Assembly: GCA_016191225.1 (NCBI GenBank)
Contig: JACPPC010000001.1
Coordinates: 186,001-250,000 of the forward strand
Source of the DNA: Gemmatimonadota bacterium
Lineage (GTDB): Bacteria; Gemmatimonadota; Gemmatimonadetes; Gemmatimonadales; Gemmatimonadaceae
Length of the DNA: 64,000 nt
Reading direction: 5' to 3'
The translations under genes were made by a program, and so were the position numbers. The notes under the pieces were generated by a model. That model had not been told where the DNA came from, did no database searches, and saw only the letters and a program-made list of their open reading frames with translations. This document shows, piece by piece, positions 28,945 to 37,966 of this stretch (its first letter is position 1; every line of letters begins with the position of its first letter).

Positions 28945-29733
28945 TTACGCGAGAAACTCGCGGCGACGGCGAACGACCACGAGCAGCCCGGCCAAGCCGG
29001 TCGCGGCGAGAAGGATCGTCGCCGGCTCCGGCGTGACGGTCGTCGACCCCTCACAGCCGATCGTGGTGCCGGTGGGCGTGTCCACCGTGGTCGCGCTGTA
29101 GGACTCGCCGGTGAGCGACTGCACGTCGAGCTTCGTCGAGCAGTCCTTCGGCCCCACCTGGCCGTGGAGGGCGAACTCCATCGGCCGGCCCGCCTGCCAG
29201 CCCGTGGGGGCGCCCGGATAGGTCGTCACGCAAGTCGTCTTGCCCTTCCTGGTTGTGCACGTGTGGACCGGCGTGTAGTCCACGGGCAGGAAGGTGAAGT
29301 AGAACGTGGCCTGCTGTCCCGATGCGATGCCGGTATTGCCGTTGATGTTCACGCCCTCGAACCCGACGCCGAAGTTCTTGAGCTCGGTGATTCCCGTCGA
29401 GAAGGTCCAGCCGGAGCCGGCACCCAGCACCTTGGCGAGCGATGTCAGCCGGTAGGGAATGTTCTTGACGCCCAGCGCGGTGAATACCGAGGAGTAGCTG
29501 TTCGGGCCAAGCGATCCGGTGTTCTTCACGATCATCTCGATCAGCGTCTTGGGGCCGTCAGCCGGCACGAGCGTGATGTTGACCTTGCTGATGGTCACGT
29601 CGACGCAGGTGTTGAACACCGTTCCGCCGCACCCCGTCCACTGGAAGAACGTCTGGGCCGACGCGGATCGCGCCGGCGTGGCGAGCAACGCGGCAGCGCA
29701 GATCCAGGCGGCAAGTCGAACGAGTCTGGGCAT
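28945..29733 (-). CDS. PEP-CTERM sorting domain protein
   Basis: N-term signal and C-term VTPEPATILLAATGLAGLLVVVRRRREFLA. Confidence 0.92.
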   Translation of the reverse strand: MPRLVRLAAWICAAALLATPARSASAQTFFQWTGCGGTVFNTCVDVTISKVNITLVPADGPKTLIEMIVKNTGSLGPNSYSSVFTALGVKNIPYRLTSLAKVLGAGSGWTFSTGITELKNFGVGFEGVNINGNTGIASGQQATFYFTFLPVDYTPVHTCTTRKGKTTCVTTYPGAPTGWQAGRPMEFALHGQVGPKDCSTKLDVQSLTGESYSATTVDTPTGTTIGCEGSTTVTPEPATILLAATGLAGLLVVVRRRREFLA

Positions 29734-30413
29734 GTGTCGCGGCGGGGGCTGAAGGCCGAAAAAAAAACGGGCGTCGCGGGGATCGTGTCGGAACGAGCGC
29801 GTTTCTCCGACAGACGCATGTGCAAGAAGCGTTCCGGAGTGAAGAATGGCTCCCTGAGCCTAACTTGCGCCACAGCAACGCTTTATGCAACTAGGCCAGC
29901 CTCGACTCCACCGAAACCCGTCGAGTTGATGCGCCGACACAACACCTACACCCAACGGTTCGCCCCGCGGCGACCTCGGTGCTCGGCGCCGCAGACGCCG
30001 GCGATTCTGGCGGCCGGACCGCTTGCCGCGTCGGGTCCCAGCCGCCCCCCACCGCACCCGCGTTGCACTACCGCCGCATGCCGATCGAGGTCGAGTTCCC
30101 CGACGAGATGGGCTGCGACTCGATTCGGCACCATCTCGCCGAGAGCCACAGGCGAATCGGACTCGGCCGGCCGACCGCCCCCGACGACACCAGCAATCCG
30201 CTGGGTAACGAGGCGCCCCTTGCCGACCTGCTGGCGCCGAAATTCAGGGCGCTCGCCTTCGGGGTCGAATTCGGACCGACGCCGGTGCCGGGCATTCCCC
30301 ACTTCATCGACCGCTTGCGCGGCGACGGCTCCCGGCGCCCGCGCAGCCATGATGCTCGCGGTGCGCCCTGACGCCGGTGCGGGTTGCCGGCAGGGAGGGT
30401 CCGAAACGCCGGG

Positions 30414-32507
30414 CTACTCGCGGCTGGCGCCGCGCGACTCCCAGGAGAGGCCCGCGAAGACGCGGCGCCCCGTGAAGCCCGGCCATGACGGGCCGATCGA
30501 CTGGTCGAGGGCGTTGTCGACGCCGAGGCGCAGCGAGACCGCGGGCGCGAGGCGCACGGTGGTGCGCAGGCCGAGGCGGGTCAGCGCCGGTCGCCATTCG
30601 GTGATCGCGCCGGCGCTGCCCCGGGCGATGGCGGCGCGACCGGTGAGCTGGAGCGTGGCCCCAACCTGCACCCGGTCGAACGAAGTGGAGGCGGCGAGGT
30701 GGCCCGTATGGCGGGCCCGGCCCAGCAGCGGCGAGCCGGTGTCGTCGTCGAAGGCATCGAGGAAGGCGTAGCCAACCTCGAGCCGTGAGCGCCCCGCCGC
30801 CCAGCCCGCTTCCCATTCCACGCCGCGGGTCGTCCCGCGCCCGACATTCCGGTAGGTGTACGTGCCGCCGGCGTCGGGGGGGCCGAAGTCGATGAAGTCG
30901 CGAAAGCGGCTGTCGAAGGCGCTGACGCGACCGAAATACGAGCCGCCAACCCATTCGACACCGAGCGACGTGCTGGTCGACCGCTCGGGGCGCAGCGACG
31001 GGTTGCCGGCCACGGCGTACCCGGCCGCGGCGTTCACGAAGTCGAGGTACAGTTCCTTGAAGTCGGGGGCGCGGTACGCCGTTCCGATCGAGGCACGCAC
31101 GGCGAGCTCGGGAAGGGGACGCATCATGGCGGCGAGCCGCGGCGTCACCGCCGTGCCCCACTGCGCACTGCTGGACACGCGCACACCGGGCACGAGCGAG
31201 ACCCCGGCCACCGACCAGGTGCCCTGGGCGTATCCCTCGAGCCCGTCGAGGACGCGGGCCACGCCGGCCACGCGGTCCGCCGCGATCGCGTCGCGACGCA
31301 GCACCAGTCCCGCGTCGGCCAGGGCCCCGGCGAACGGCGCGCTACCGGTCAGCTCGAGTTGCACGACATCCTGCCGGTCGCGCTGCCCGCTGTCGGACAC
31401 TGGCGCGGTGCCGGTGCCGGCGCGCGACAGGTGGTCGAAGCGCGAGAACGAGAGGGTGGGCGTGAACTGGCGCGCTCCCTCCTGCCAGGCCAGGCTCACC
31501 TGCCCCGCGAGCTGCGTGTTGTCGGAGAAGCGAAAGAGCTGGCCGGTGCGATAGCGCTGCGACTCGCCCACCGCCAGCGCCGACGCCCGCAGCACCGTCC
31601 CCGGGCGCAGCGACCAGCGCAGGCTCGGCGCCGCATTCCAGCGCCGCGCAAAGGTGTCGTCGTCGCCGGCGATCCCCGGGGCCAGCGCTTCCCCGCGCAC
31701 GCCGGCATCGAGGGCGACGCCGACGTCGCCCCGCGTCCCCGAGGCCGAGGCGGAGAGCTCACGCCGCCCCTGCGTGCCGCCGGTCATGTCGACCGATGCC
31801 CGGGCGGCACGCGTCGGGCCGCGGGTGATGATGTTCACCACGCCGCCCATCGCCGCCGAGCCGTAGAGGGTGGATTGCGGTCCACGCACGACCTCGATCC
31901 GCTCGATCGCCGACGCCGGCAGCCGCGACAGGTCAAAGTTGCCGTTGAGCCGCCCCACGACGGGCTGGCCGTCCAGGAGGATCAGGACGCGCTGCGACCC
32001 CATGCCCTGCAGGTAGACCCCGGCCCCCGCGGGCACGCCACCCTCGAGCTGCACGCCGGTCGCCTGGACCAGCGCACCGGCGGCGTCGCTCGCACCCGAC
32101 TGCGCGATGTCCCGGCGCGACAGGATGGCGATCTCGGGAACGGCGTCCTTGAGCCGCTGCTCCCGCCGCGCGGCGGAGACGACCACGGCGTCGAGCGAGA
32201 TCGGCAGCGGATCGAGCCGGACATCCGTCGCGTCGCGCGGCCCCACCTCGCGGACCGCAAACCCGAGGCGCCGCACGCGCAGCCGCGCCGTCGCGGCGAC
32301 GCGGCGCATGGTGAACCGCCCGAGGGAGTCGGTCAGCGCGCGCGCGTTGCCGCCAAGCTCGGCGACTTCCGCCGCCGCGATCGGAGCGCCGGTCTCGGCA
32401 CTCACCACCCGCCCGGTCACGTCGGCGGGGGCCTGTGCCGCCACTCGCCCCGCCGCGGCCAGCGGTGCCAGCAGGGCCAGGAGCAACGCACGGTCCCCGG
32501 GGCGCAT
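30414..32507 (-). CDS. TonB-dependent receptor (vitamin/heme class) with N-terminal CarbopepD-like domain
   Basis: IAILSRRDIAQSGASDAAGALVQATGVQLEGGVPAGAGVYLQGMGSQRVLILLDGQPVVGR plug; beta-barrel with RPERSTSTSLGVEWV. Confidence 0.92.
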   Translation of the reverse strand: MRPGDRALLLALLAPLAAAGRVAAQAPADVTGRVVSAETGAPIAAAEVAELGGNARALTDSLGRFTMRRVAATARLRVRRLGFAVREVGPRDATDVRLDPLPISLDAVVVSAARREQRLKDAVPEIAILSRRDIAQSGASDAAGALVQATGVQLEGGVPAGAGVYLQGMGSQRVLILLDGQPVVGRLNGNFDLSRLPASAIERIEVVRGPQSTLYGSAAMGGVVNIITRGPTRAARASVDMTGGTQGRRELSASASGTRGDVGVALDAGVRGEALAPGIAGDDDTFARRWNAAPSLRWSLRPGTVLRASALAVGESQRYRTGQLFRFSDNTQLAGQVSLAWQEGARQFTPTLSFSRFDHLSRAGTGTAPVSDSGQRDRQDVVQLELTGSAPFAGALADAGLVLRRDAIAADRVAGVARVLDGLEGYAQGTWSVAGVSLVPGVRVSSSAQWGTAVTPRLAAMMRPLPELAVRASIGTAYRAPDFKELYLDFVNAAAGYAVAGNPSLRPERSTSTSLGVEWVGGSYFGRVSAFDSRFRDFIDFGPPDAGGTYTYRNVGRGTTRGVEWEAGWAAGRSRLEVGYAFLDAFDDDTGSPLLGRARHTGHLAASTSFDRVQVGATLQLTGRAAIARGSAGAITEWRPALTRLGLRTTVRLAPAVSLRLGVDNALDQSIGPSWPGFTGRRVFAGLSWESRGASRE

Positions 32508-32510
32508 CGA

Positions 32511-33575
32511 CTATCCGGCGATCTTCGCGTAGCGCACGGTGATGTTGCGCGGGGCGCCGGCGGCGCTGTAGTAGCTCGTGAGCTGGATCTTGAACACGCC
32601 GGCCGGCGTCTTGACGAGGTAGACGTTGAACATCGGCCAGATCTGGTTGTCGCTCCCCGTGATGTTGTAGCGATACCAGGGGTGCGCGGCGAAGACGCCG
32701 CTGAAGGTGTCGCCCCGATATGCCACCGCCGGGGCGCTCGCCGCGTACGTGGCGTCGATGCTCGCGAAGGCCGTGACCGCGTCGGGCACCGCCTTCACAC
32801 CCCCGCTGCCGCTCACGCCGCCGTTGGTGCGGATCGCCCAGCCGTCGAAGGCGATATCCCACGAGGCGACGGTGCCGAGTGCGTTGGCGGCCAGGTCGAA
32901 GTAGGCGACGGTGCCCGCGGCCACCGTCACCGTCTGCGCCAGCGTGGCGCCGAAGGCCGCGCCCGCCGACGGCTGGATCGCGAACTGGAAGCTCACCTGG
33001 CCCGGGGTCGCCGCCGTCGGCGCCGTGACGCCGGTGACCTGGAACTTGGCGAGGATCGTGGCCCCGCCGACGGACTTGCGGAGGATGAAGGTGCGCCCGG
33101 CCGTGACCGTGGCGCCGGCTCCCGCCGTGCCGGAGTACCAGCCGTTGATCGCCGGGTCGAGCAGGTCGGCCTGGAAGGCGCTCGCCGGGGGCACCGCAGC
33201 TGCCGTGACAGAGTCGGAGACCGGCAGCTGGTTCATGGCGGTGAACGCCTGCACCTGCGCCGTGGTCGCGGCTTCGTTGCGGCAGAGGCAGTAGCCGGTG
33301 ACGCCGCCGGGACCCGCGGCACCCCCATTGAGGGTGACCCCGGTGGCGAAGAAGCCGATGTCCCAGGCACTCGAGGTGGTGGGGCTCGCGACGCTCACCG
33401 GCTGCGCGATCGTGTCGAGCTTGAGGTAGGCGTACGCGGCCGAGGCGTCCACGGTGATGGTGCGGGTCACCGGCGCCGACGGTGCGAGGGCGGTGTCACC
33501 GCTGCAGGCGGCGAGGAGCAGGACTGCTGACGCGACGGCGAACTCAGCCGGCCGCGGGAAGCGCGTGGGCAACAT
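32511..33575 (-). CDS. HmuY-family heme-binding lipoprotein
   Basis: Lipobox VLLLAACSGD; YAYLKLDT..SSAWDIGFF..NGG and second SWDIAFDGWAIRTNGGVSGSG repeat; YRYNITGSDNQIWPMFNVYLVKT. Confidence 0.82.
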   Translation of the reverse strand: MLPTRFPRPAEFAVASAVLLLAACSGDTALAPSAPVTRTITVDASAAYAYLKLDTIAQPVSVASPTTSSAWDIGFFATGVTLNGGAAGPGGVTGYCLCRNEAATTAQVQAFTAMNQLPVSDSVTAAAVPPASAFQADLLDPAINGWYSGTAGAGATVTAGRTFILRKSVGGATILAKFQVTGVTAPTAATPGQVSFQFAIQPSAGAAFGATLAQTVTVAAGTVAYFDLAANALGTVASWDIAFDGWAIRTNGGVSGSGGVKAVPDAVTAFASIDATYAASAPAVAYRGDTFSGVFAAHPWYRYNITGSDNQIWPMFNVYLVKTPAGVFKIQLTSYYSAAGAPRNITVRYAKIAG

Positions 33576-34257
33576 TGGAGACTCCGCTGGAACGAGTGGT
33601 GATCGTGCGATAGCCGATGTACAGCAGGATGAGGCCGAGGAGCTCGGTCACGTAGAGCACCTCGGTGTGGCCAAACCGCGTGAAGGTCCCGCCGACGCCC
33701 GGGAGGAGCGATCCGACGGCGATGAAGGCATTGCCGGTGGCGCGGTACGCGCTTTCGCGCGACCGCGCATACCGGACCGCCGACCACACGGCGCCGCCGA
33801 CAAGGAAGACGAAGGCGTAGGTGTTGACGAACGGACTGAAGGCCCGCACCCATTGCCAGCCAAGAACGCGGCCCGTGAGGCGATGCGGCTCGACGAGGTC
33901 GAGTTGGAGCGGCGAGAGGACCACGCAGACCGAGGCGACGACGATCAGCGTCACCAGCGCGGCGGTCAGCCGATGCGCCGTGCGTCGGGAGAGCAGCAGG
34001 TACACGGTGCCTTGTGCCAGCGGCGCCCCGCCGAGCAGGGCGCCGCTGATGTACCAGAGCTTGAACAGCGCGGGGGTCCACCCGAAGAGCGTGACGGACG
34101 CCTCGGTCGCCGTGCCAAGCGCGTACGTGGCGGTGCCGGCCGCCCACCAGAGCAGGTGGGTACCGCCCTTCTGCCTCCAGCGTGTGAGCAGCGCACCGCT
34201 GAAGAGCACCGCCAGCACGGTCGTGACGATCGGGATGAACAACACCGGACTGCGCAT
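33544..34257 (-). CDS. Hypothetical multi-pass membrane protein of HmuY/TonB operon
   Basis: About 7 hydrophobic segments; overlaps HmuY CDS by 32 bp in another frame, same strand. Confidence 0.75.
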   Translation of the reverse strand: MRSPVLFIPIVTTVLAVLFSGALLTRWRQKGGTHLLWWAAGTATYALGTATEASVTLFGWTPALFKLWYISGALLGGAPLAQGTVYLLLSRRTAHRLTAALVTLIVVASVCVVLSPLQLDLVEPHRLTGRVLGWQWVRAFSPFVNTYAFVFLVGGAVWSAVRYARSRESAYRATGNAFIAVGSLLPGVGGTFTRFGHTEVLYVTELLGLILLYIGYRTITTRSSGVSNVAHALPAAG

Positions 34258-34305
34258 GCGGGGATGCTACCGGTGCCCTCCGGCGGTCGATATTCGAACT
34301 ACTAC

Positions 34306-34998
34306 CTAGGGGTCCTGGGCCCCGCCCGACGCGCCAAGGAGCCCCGACTCGATGGCCAGCCGCGTCAGCGCCGCTGCGGAGCGTATCCCCAGCTTGCGCA
34401 TGAGGTTATCCCGGTGCGCCTCAACCGTTCTCACGCTGATGCCGAGGGCGGCGGCGACTTCCTTGTTCGGCTGGCCCCCCGCGATCCGGGTCAGCACCTC
34501 GCGTTCGCGTGCCGTGAGCGACCCGATCGCCTGCGCGCCCCGCTCCGTGGCGACGGGGGCACCCTCGCGCAGCGCGGACGTGAGGCGTCCCGCCACTTCG
34601 GGGCTGAAGAAGCCGCCTCCCGCGTGCACCGCCCGGATGGCGGCGCGGAGGTCGGCCGGGGTCGTGTCCTTGCGCACGTATCCGTGCGCCCCCGCCCGCA
34701 CGGCCCGCAGCACGTACTCCGCTGCGTCGTGCACGCTCAGCATCAGGATCCGCACCGCAGGCGCGGCCTCGAGCAGCGGGCGCACGGCGTCGAGCCCGGA
34801 GCGTCCCGGCATGGTGATGTCGAGGAGGATCACGTCCGGCCGGTCGGACGCCACCCGTGCGATCGCCTCGTCCGCGTTCGCCGCCTCGGCCACGATCTCG
34901 AAGCCCTCCTCGGCTTCCAGCACGTGCCGGATGCCCTGCCGCACCACGGCGTGGTCGTCGACGATCAGCAGGCGGATCGGGCGCGGGGCGTCGCTCAT
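34306..34998 (-). CDS. NarL/LuxR-family response regulator
   Basis: RLLIVDDHAVVRQGI, DVILLDITMPGRSGL, C-term LTAREREVLTRIAGGQPNKEVAAALGISVRTVEAHRDNLMRKLG. Confidence 0.94.
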   Translation of the reverse strand: MSDAPRPIRLLIVDDHAVVRQGIRHVLEAEEGFEIVAEAANADEAIARVASDRPDVILLDITMPGRSGLDAVRPLLEAAPAVRILMLSVHDAAEYVLRAVRAGAHGYVRKDTTPADLRAAIRAVHAGGGFFSPEVAGRLTSALREGAPVATERGAQAIGSLTAREREVLTRIAGGQPNKEVAAALGISVRTVEAHRDNLMRKLGIRSAAALTRLAIESGLLGASGGAQDP

Positions 34999-36806
34999 GC
35001 GCCACTCACGGGAAGTCGCACCGAGACGCGTGCCCCGCCGCCCGGCGCGTTCGACGTCGCGAGGGTGCCACCGAGGGCCACGATGCGCTCGCGCATTCCG
35101 GCGAGCCCGAGGTGGCCCGCCCGCTCGAGGCCGTCGGTGCTGCCACGCGAGGGAAAGCCGCAGCCGTCGTCCACCACGTCGAGGGTCACCGCCAAGTCGC
35201 CCGCCGCGACCGAGACCCGGACGCCGTGCGCGCCGGCGTGCTGCGCCACGTTCGAGAGCGACTCCTGCAGTGCGCGAAAGAGCGCGAGCTCGGCGTCGGA
35301 CGAAAGGGGCGGGAGGGCGTCCGGCGCGTCGACGCGCACGGCGAGACCGGTCTGTCCGCCGACCTCGGAGGCGAGCGAGCGCAGCGCGGGAAGGAGCCCG
35401 AGGTCATCGAGCAGCGCGGGCCGCAGGTCGTTGGTGAGGTTGCGCAGGCTGCGGAGCCCGTCGTCCATCTGTCCCAGCATCTCGCCCAGCTGCTCCCGCA
35501 GCCGCGGCTCGGCCCGTTCCTGCATCACGCCGAGCTGCAGCTTCACGGCGGTGAGCAGCTGCGCCGTCTCGTCGTGCAGGTAGAGCGAGAGCCGGCGCCG
35601 TTCCTCCTCGTGCTGCTGCACCATCCGGCGCGACAGCCGCTCGAGGTCGCCGGTGCGCGCCGTGAGGGCCCGGTACAGCTCGGCGTTGCGCAGGGCCGCG
35701 CCGACCTGCTGGCCGAGGGCGACGAGGAAACCCGTGTCGAGCGCGGCGAACGGATCGCGGGCGTCGCCGACGACGACCAGCGCCCTCGTCACCCGCGCCT
35801 CGAGGAACACCGGCAGCACGGCCACGAAATCGAAGGCCCGCCCGCCGCGGCCGGGGCCGGGAGCGTGCCAGGCGGCGCCGACGCTCGGCTCGCCGCGCGT
35901 GATCGCCTGCGTGACCTCGGCGGCCTCGGCCGCGCCGAGCTCGCCGGTCCACGAGGCGCAGGCGCCGGCGCCCCGCAGCATCGCGACCCGGCCGTCCTCG
36001 ATCGCGTAGAGGACGCTTCCCTTCACCGTCGGCAGCGCGAGGGGCCGCGCGAGCAGCCGGTCGAGGTCATCCACGCCGGGATCGCGCTGCAGGTCGCCCG
36101 AGAGCGTGAGCAGGGCGCCGAGCCCGAGGCGCAGGTCGTCGAGGAGGAGCACGAGGATCCCCGCTCCCGTCACGAGCATGAAGAGGATGTCGAGGTAGTA
36201 GCCCCACGGATTCCAGGCGCCGCGCGCGCGCAGGAACGGGTAGTCGAGGTGGTGCAGGCCCCACAGCATCAGCGCGACGCCGAGCACGGCGGCGCCGCCC
36301 GAACCGACGCGGCGGTACCATGCCAGGAAGACCCAGCCCGTGCCGAGCGTCACGACGCTGAGAAAGAGGACGGCCGGGCCGGCGGCGAGGAAGAAGTTGT
36401 CGAGCCGGTAGATCGCCACGTACGACCAGGCGACGGGAAAGAGCATCGCCAGGGCATAGCGATTGCGCCACGGCACCGCGCGCGAGAACACGAGGGCCGC
36501 CCACAGGAGGGCGAGGGCGGTCCAGCCGGTGGCGACCTGGTGCCAGTAGAGCCAGACGCGGTCGGCGGTCGCGAGGAAGGTGACGATTGCCGCGATGCGC
36601 AGCAGGTACAGCAGCCAGGCGATCGCGAACCAGCCGAGGAAGGGCTTGCGATAGCGCCGGAAGAGGCCGGCGCAGAGCCCGGCCAGACAGAGCGTGATGA
36701 CGGCCTGCAGGAGCGCGGCATCGAGCTCGACGACAGCCGGCGAGGTCGCGTCTGGCAGCACGCTAGAGGCTCCGCAAGGCGGGGGGCCTGTGTGTGGGCG
36801 TCGCAA
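34995..36806 (-). CDS. Sensor histidine kinase (HisKA_3, GAF-like) with N-terminal TM region
   Basis: EEERRRLSLYLHDETAQLLTAVKLQLG (HisKA_3), LFRALQESLSNVAQHAGA, GLAGMRERIVALGG; overlaps the RR gene by 4 bp. Start may be GTG at 36761. Confidence 0.9.
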   Translation of the reverse strand: MRRPHTGPPPCGASSVLPDATSPAVVELDAALLQAVITLCLAGLCAGLFRRYRKPFLGWFAIAWLLYLLRIAAIVTFLATADRVWLYWHQVATGWTALALLWAALVFSRAVPWRNRYALAMLFPVAWSYVAIYRLDNFFLAAGPAVLFLSVVTLGTGWVFLAWYRRVGSGGAAVLGVALMLWGLHHLDYPFLRARGAWNPWGYYLDILFMLVTGAGILVLLLDDLRLGLGALLTLSGDLQRDPGVDDLDRLLARPLALPTVKGSVLYAIEDGRVAMLRGAGACASWTGELGAAEAAEVTQAITRGEPSVGAAWHAPGPGRGGRAFDFVAVLPVFLEARVTRALVVVGDARDPFAALDTGFLVALGQQVGAALRNAELYRALTARTGDLERLSRRMVQQHEEERRRLSLYLHDETAQLLTAVKLQLGVMQERAEPRLREQLGEMLGQMDDGLRSLRNLTNDLRPALLDDLGLLPALRSLASEVGGQTGLAVRVDAPDALPPLSSDAELALFRALQESLSNVAQHAGAHGVRVSVAAGDLAVTLDVVDDGCGFPSRGSTDGLERAGHLGLAGMRERIVALGGTLATSNAPGGGARVSVRLPVSGA

Positions 36807-36883
36807 CCACTCGGTCGGTCATGGAGAAAAGGTAGCACCGCTGAGCGACACGGATTGCGCTGTCGTTACATGAGTTACGCTTC

Positions 36884-36912
36884 TTGAAAATCATTCTCAT
36901 ATCGCTTATTGT
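36884..36912 (+). promoter_or_regulatory. Putative sigma70-like promoter TTGAAA-N17-TATTGT overlapping a Fur-box-like site
   Basis: TTGAAA 36884-36889, 17-bp spacer, TATTGT 36907-36912; TGAAAATCATTCTCA 36885-36899 matches the 7-1-7 Fur consensus TGATAATGATTATCA at 12/15. Confidence 0.65.
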
Positions 36913-37005
36913 CCTCCGTTCGCCGCGCCCTGATGCCGTGCCCAAGGGAGCACAATCACTTTACTCGCCGACGCGTCCTTGTCCATTCCTTCGCTTCGAC
37001 CCAAG

Positions 37006-37926
37006 ATGTTCGCCCTCCTCCTGACGGGTGTGTCGGCGTGCGCCGGCCGGCGCCTCGAACTCCCGACTCCTCCGGATGCCGCGCCAGCCGGCCTCGGCGT
37101 CATGGTGATGGCGCACGGCGGGTCGCCCGAATGGAATCGCGAGGTGCTCGGGGCCGTGTCGCCGCTGGCGGGCCGGTACCCGATCGAGGTCTCGTTTGGC
37201 ATGGCGGAGTCGAGCTCAATGCAGGCCGCGGTACGCCGGCTGGAGGCGCGTGGCGCGAGGCGCATCGTCGTCGTACGGCTGTTCATCTCCGGGCAGAGCT
37301 TCCTCGATCGCACCGAGCAGATCCTCGGCCTGCGCGCGGGAGCGACGCGCACGCCGCCACCGGAGCGGCACGCAGGCCTGTCGGGCCCCCACGAGCAGCA
37401 TGGCCCGGACATGCGCACCTGGCGCATCCAGTCCGCTTCGACCTTCGCCCTAAACACGAGCGGGCTGGCCGATGCAGACGAAGTGGGCACCGTCCTGCTC
37501 GATCGCGCCCGCGCGCTCAGCCGCGACCCGGTCCTCGAGGACGTCCTCATCCTCGCGCACGGCCCCGGCGACGACGCCGAGAACGCGCGCTGGATCGAGT
37601 CCATCGAGGCACGCGCCAGAGCCGTCCGGGAAGGCCTGCCGTTTCGCCGCGTGATGGTGATGACGCTGCGCGAGGATTGGCCTGACAAGCGTGCGGACGC
37701 CGAGGCGCGTGCCCGGGCCTTCGTCCAGCGAGCCGCTGCCGAGCGCGGTGTGGCCATTGTGCTTCCATTTCGCGTGCAGGGGTTCGGCCCGTACGCCGAA
37801 GTGCTGCGCGACCTCCCCTATCGTTCGGACGGACTGGGGTTGATCCCGCATCCAGTCGTCACGCAATGGATCGAGGCACAGATCCGCGTCCTGGAACGCA
37901 CACCGTTCCGCGCTCCGCTCCCCTGA
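37006..37926 (+). CDS. CbiX/sirohydrochlorin-chelatase-like lipoprotein (two-domain)
   Basis: GLGVMVMAHGGSPEWNREV and second-half DVLILAHGPGDDAENARW; N-term MFALLLTGVSACAGRR lipobox. Alternative ATG at 36979. Confidence 0.75.
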   Translation: MFALLLTGVSACAGRRLELPTPPDAAPAGLGVMVMAHGGSPEWNREVLGAVSPLAGRYPIEVSFGMAESSSMQAAVRRLEARGARRIVVVRLFISGQSFLDRTEQILGLRAGATRTPPPERHAGLSGPHEQHGPDMRTWRIQSASTFALNTSGLADADEVGTVLLDRARALSRDPVLEDVLILAHGPGDDAENARWIESIEARARAVREGLPFRRVMVMTLREDWPDKRADAEARARAFVQRAAAERGVAIVLPFRVQGFGPYAEVLRDLPYRSDGLGLIPHPVVTQWIEAQIRVLERTPFRAPLP

Positions 37927-37966
37927 TCCCGCGCCCGGGCCACGCTCGGCGGGGCGGGCCGCACCA

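Noticed and set aside
30078-30371. 97-aa ORF MPIEVEFPDEMGCDSIRHHLAES...
   Set aside because: Not clearly spurious, but no recognised motif, no evident RBS, and overlapped by an opposing ORF; not enough to call a gene.
34295-34312. CCTAGG-centred ACTACCTAGG site between the response regulator and the membrane protein as a possible RR operator
   Set aside because: Only a 6-bp palindrome, overlapping the RR stop codon; outer arms do not pair; insufficient evidence alone.
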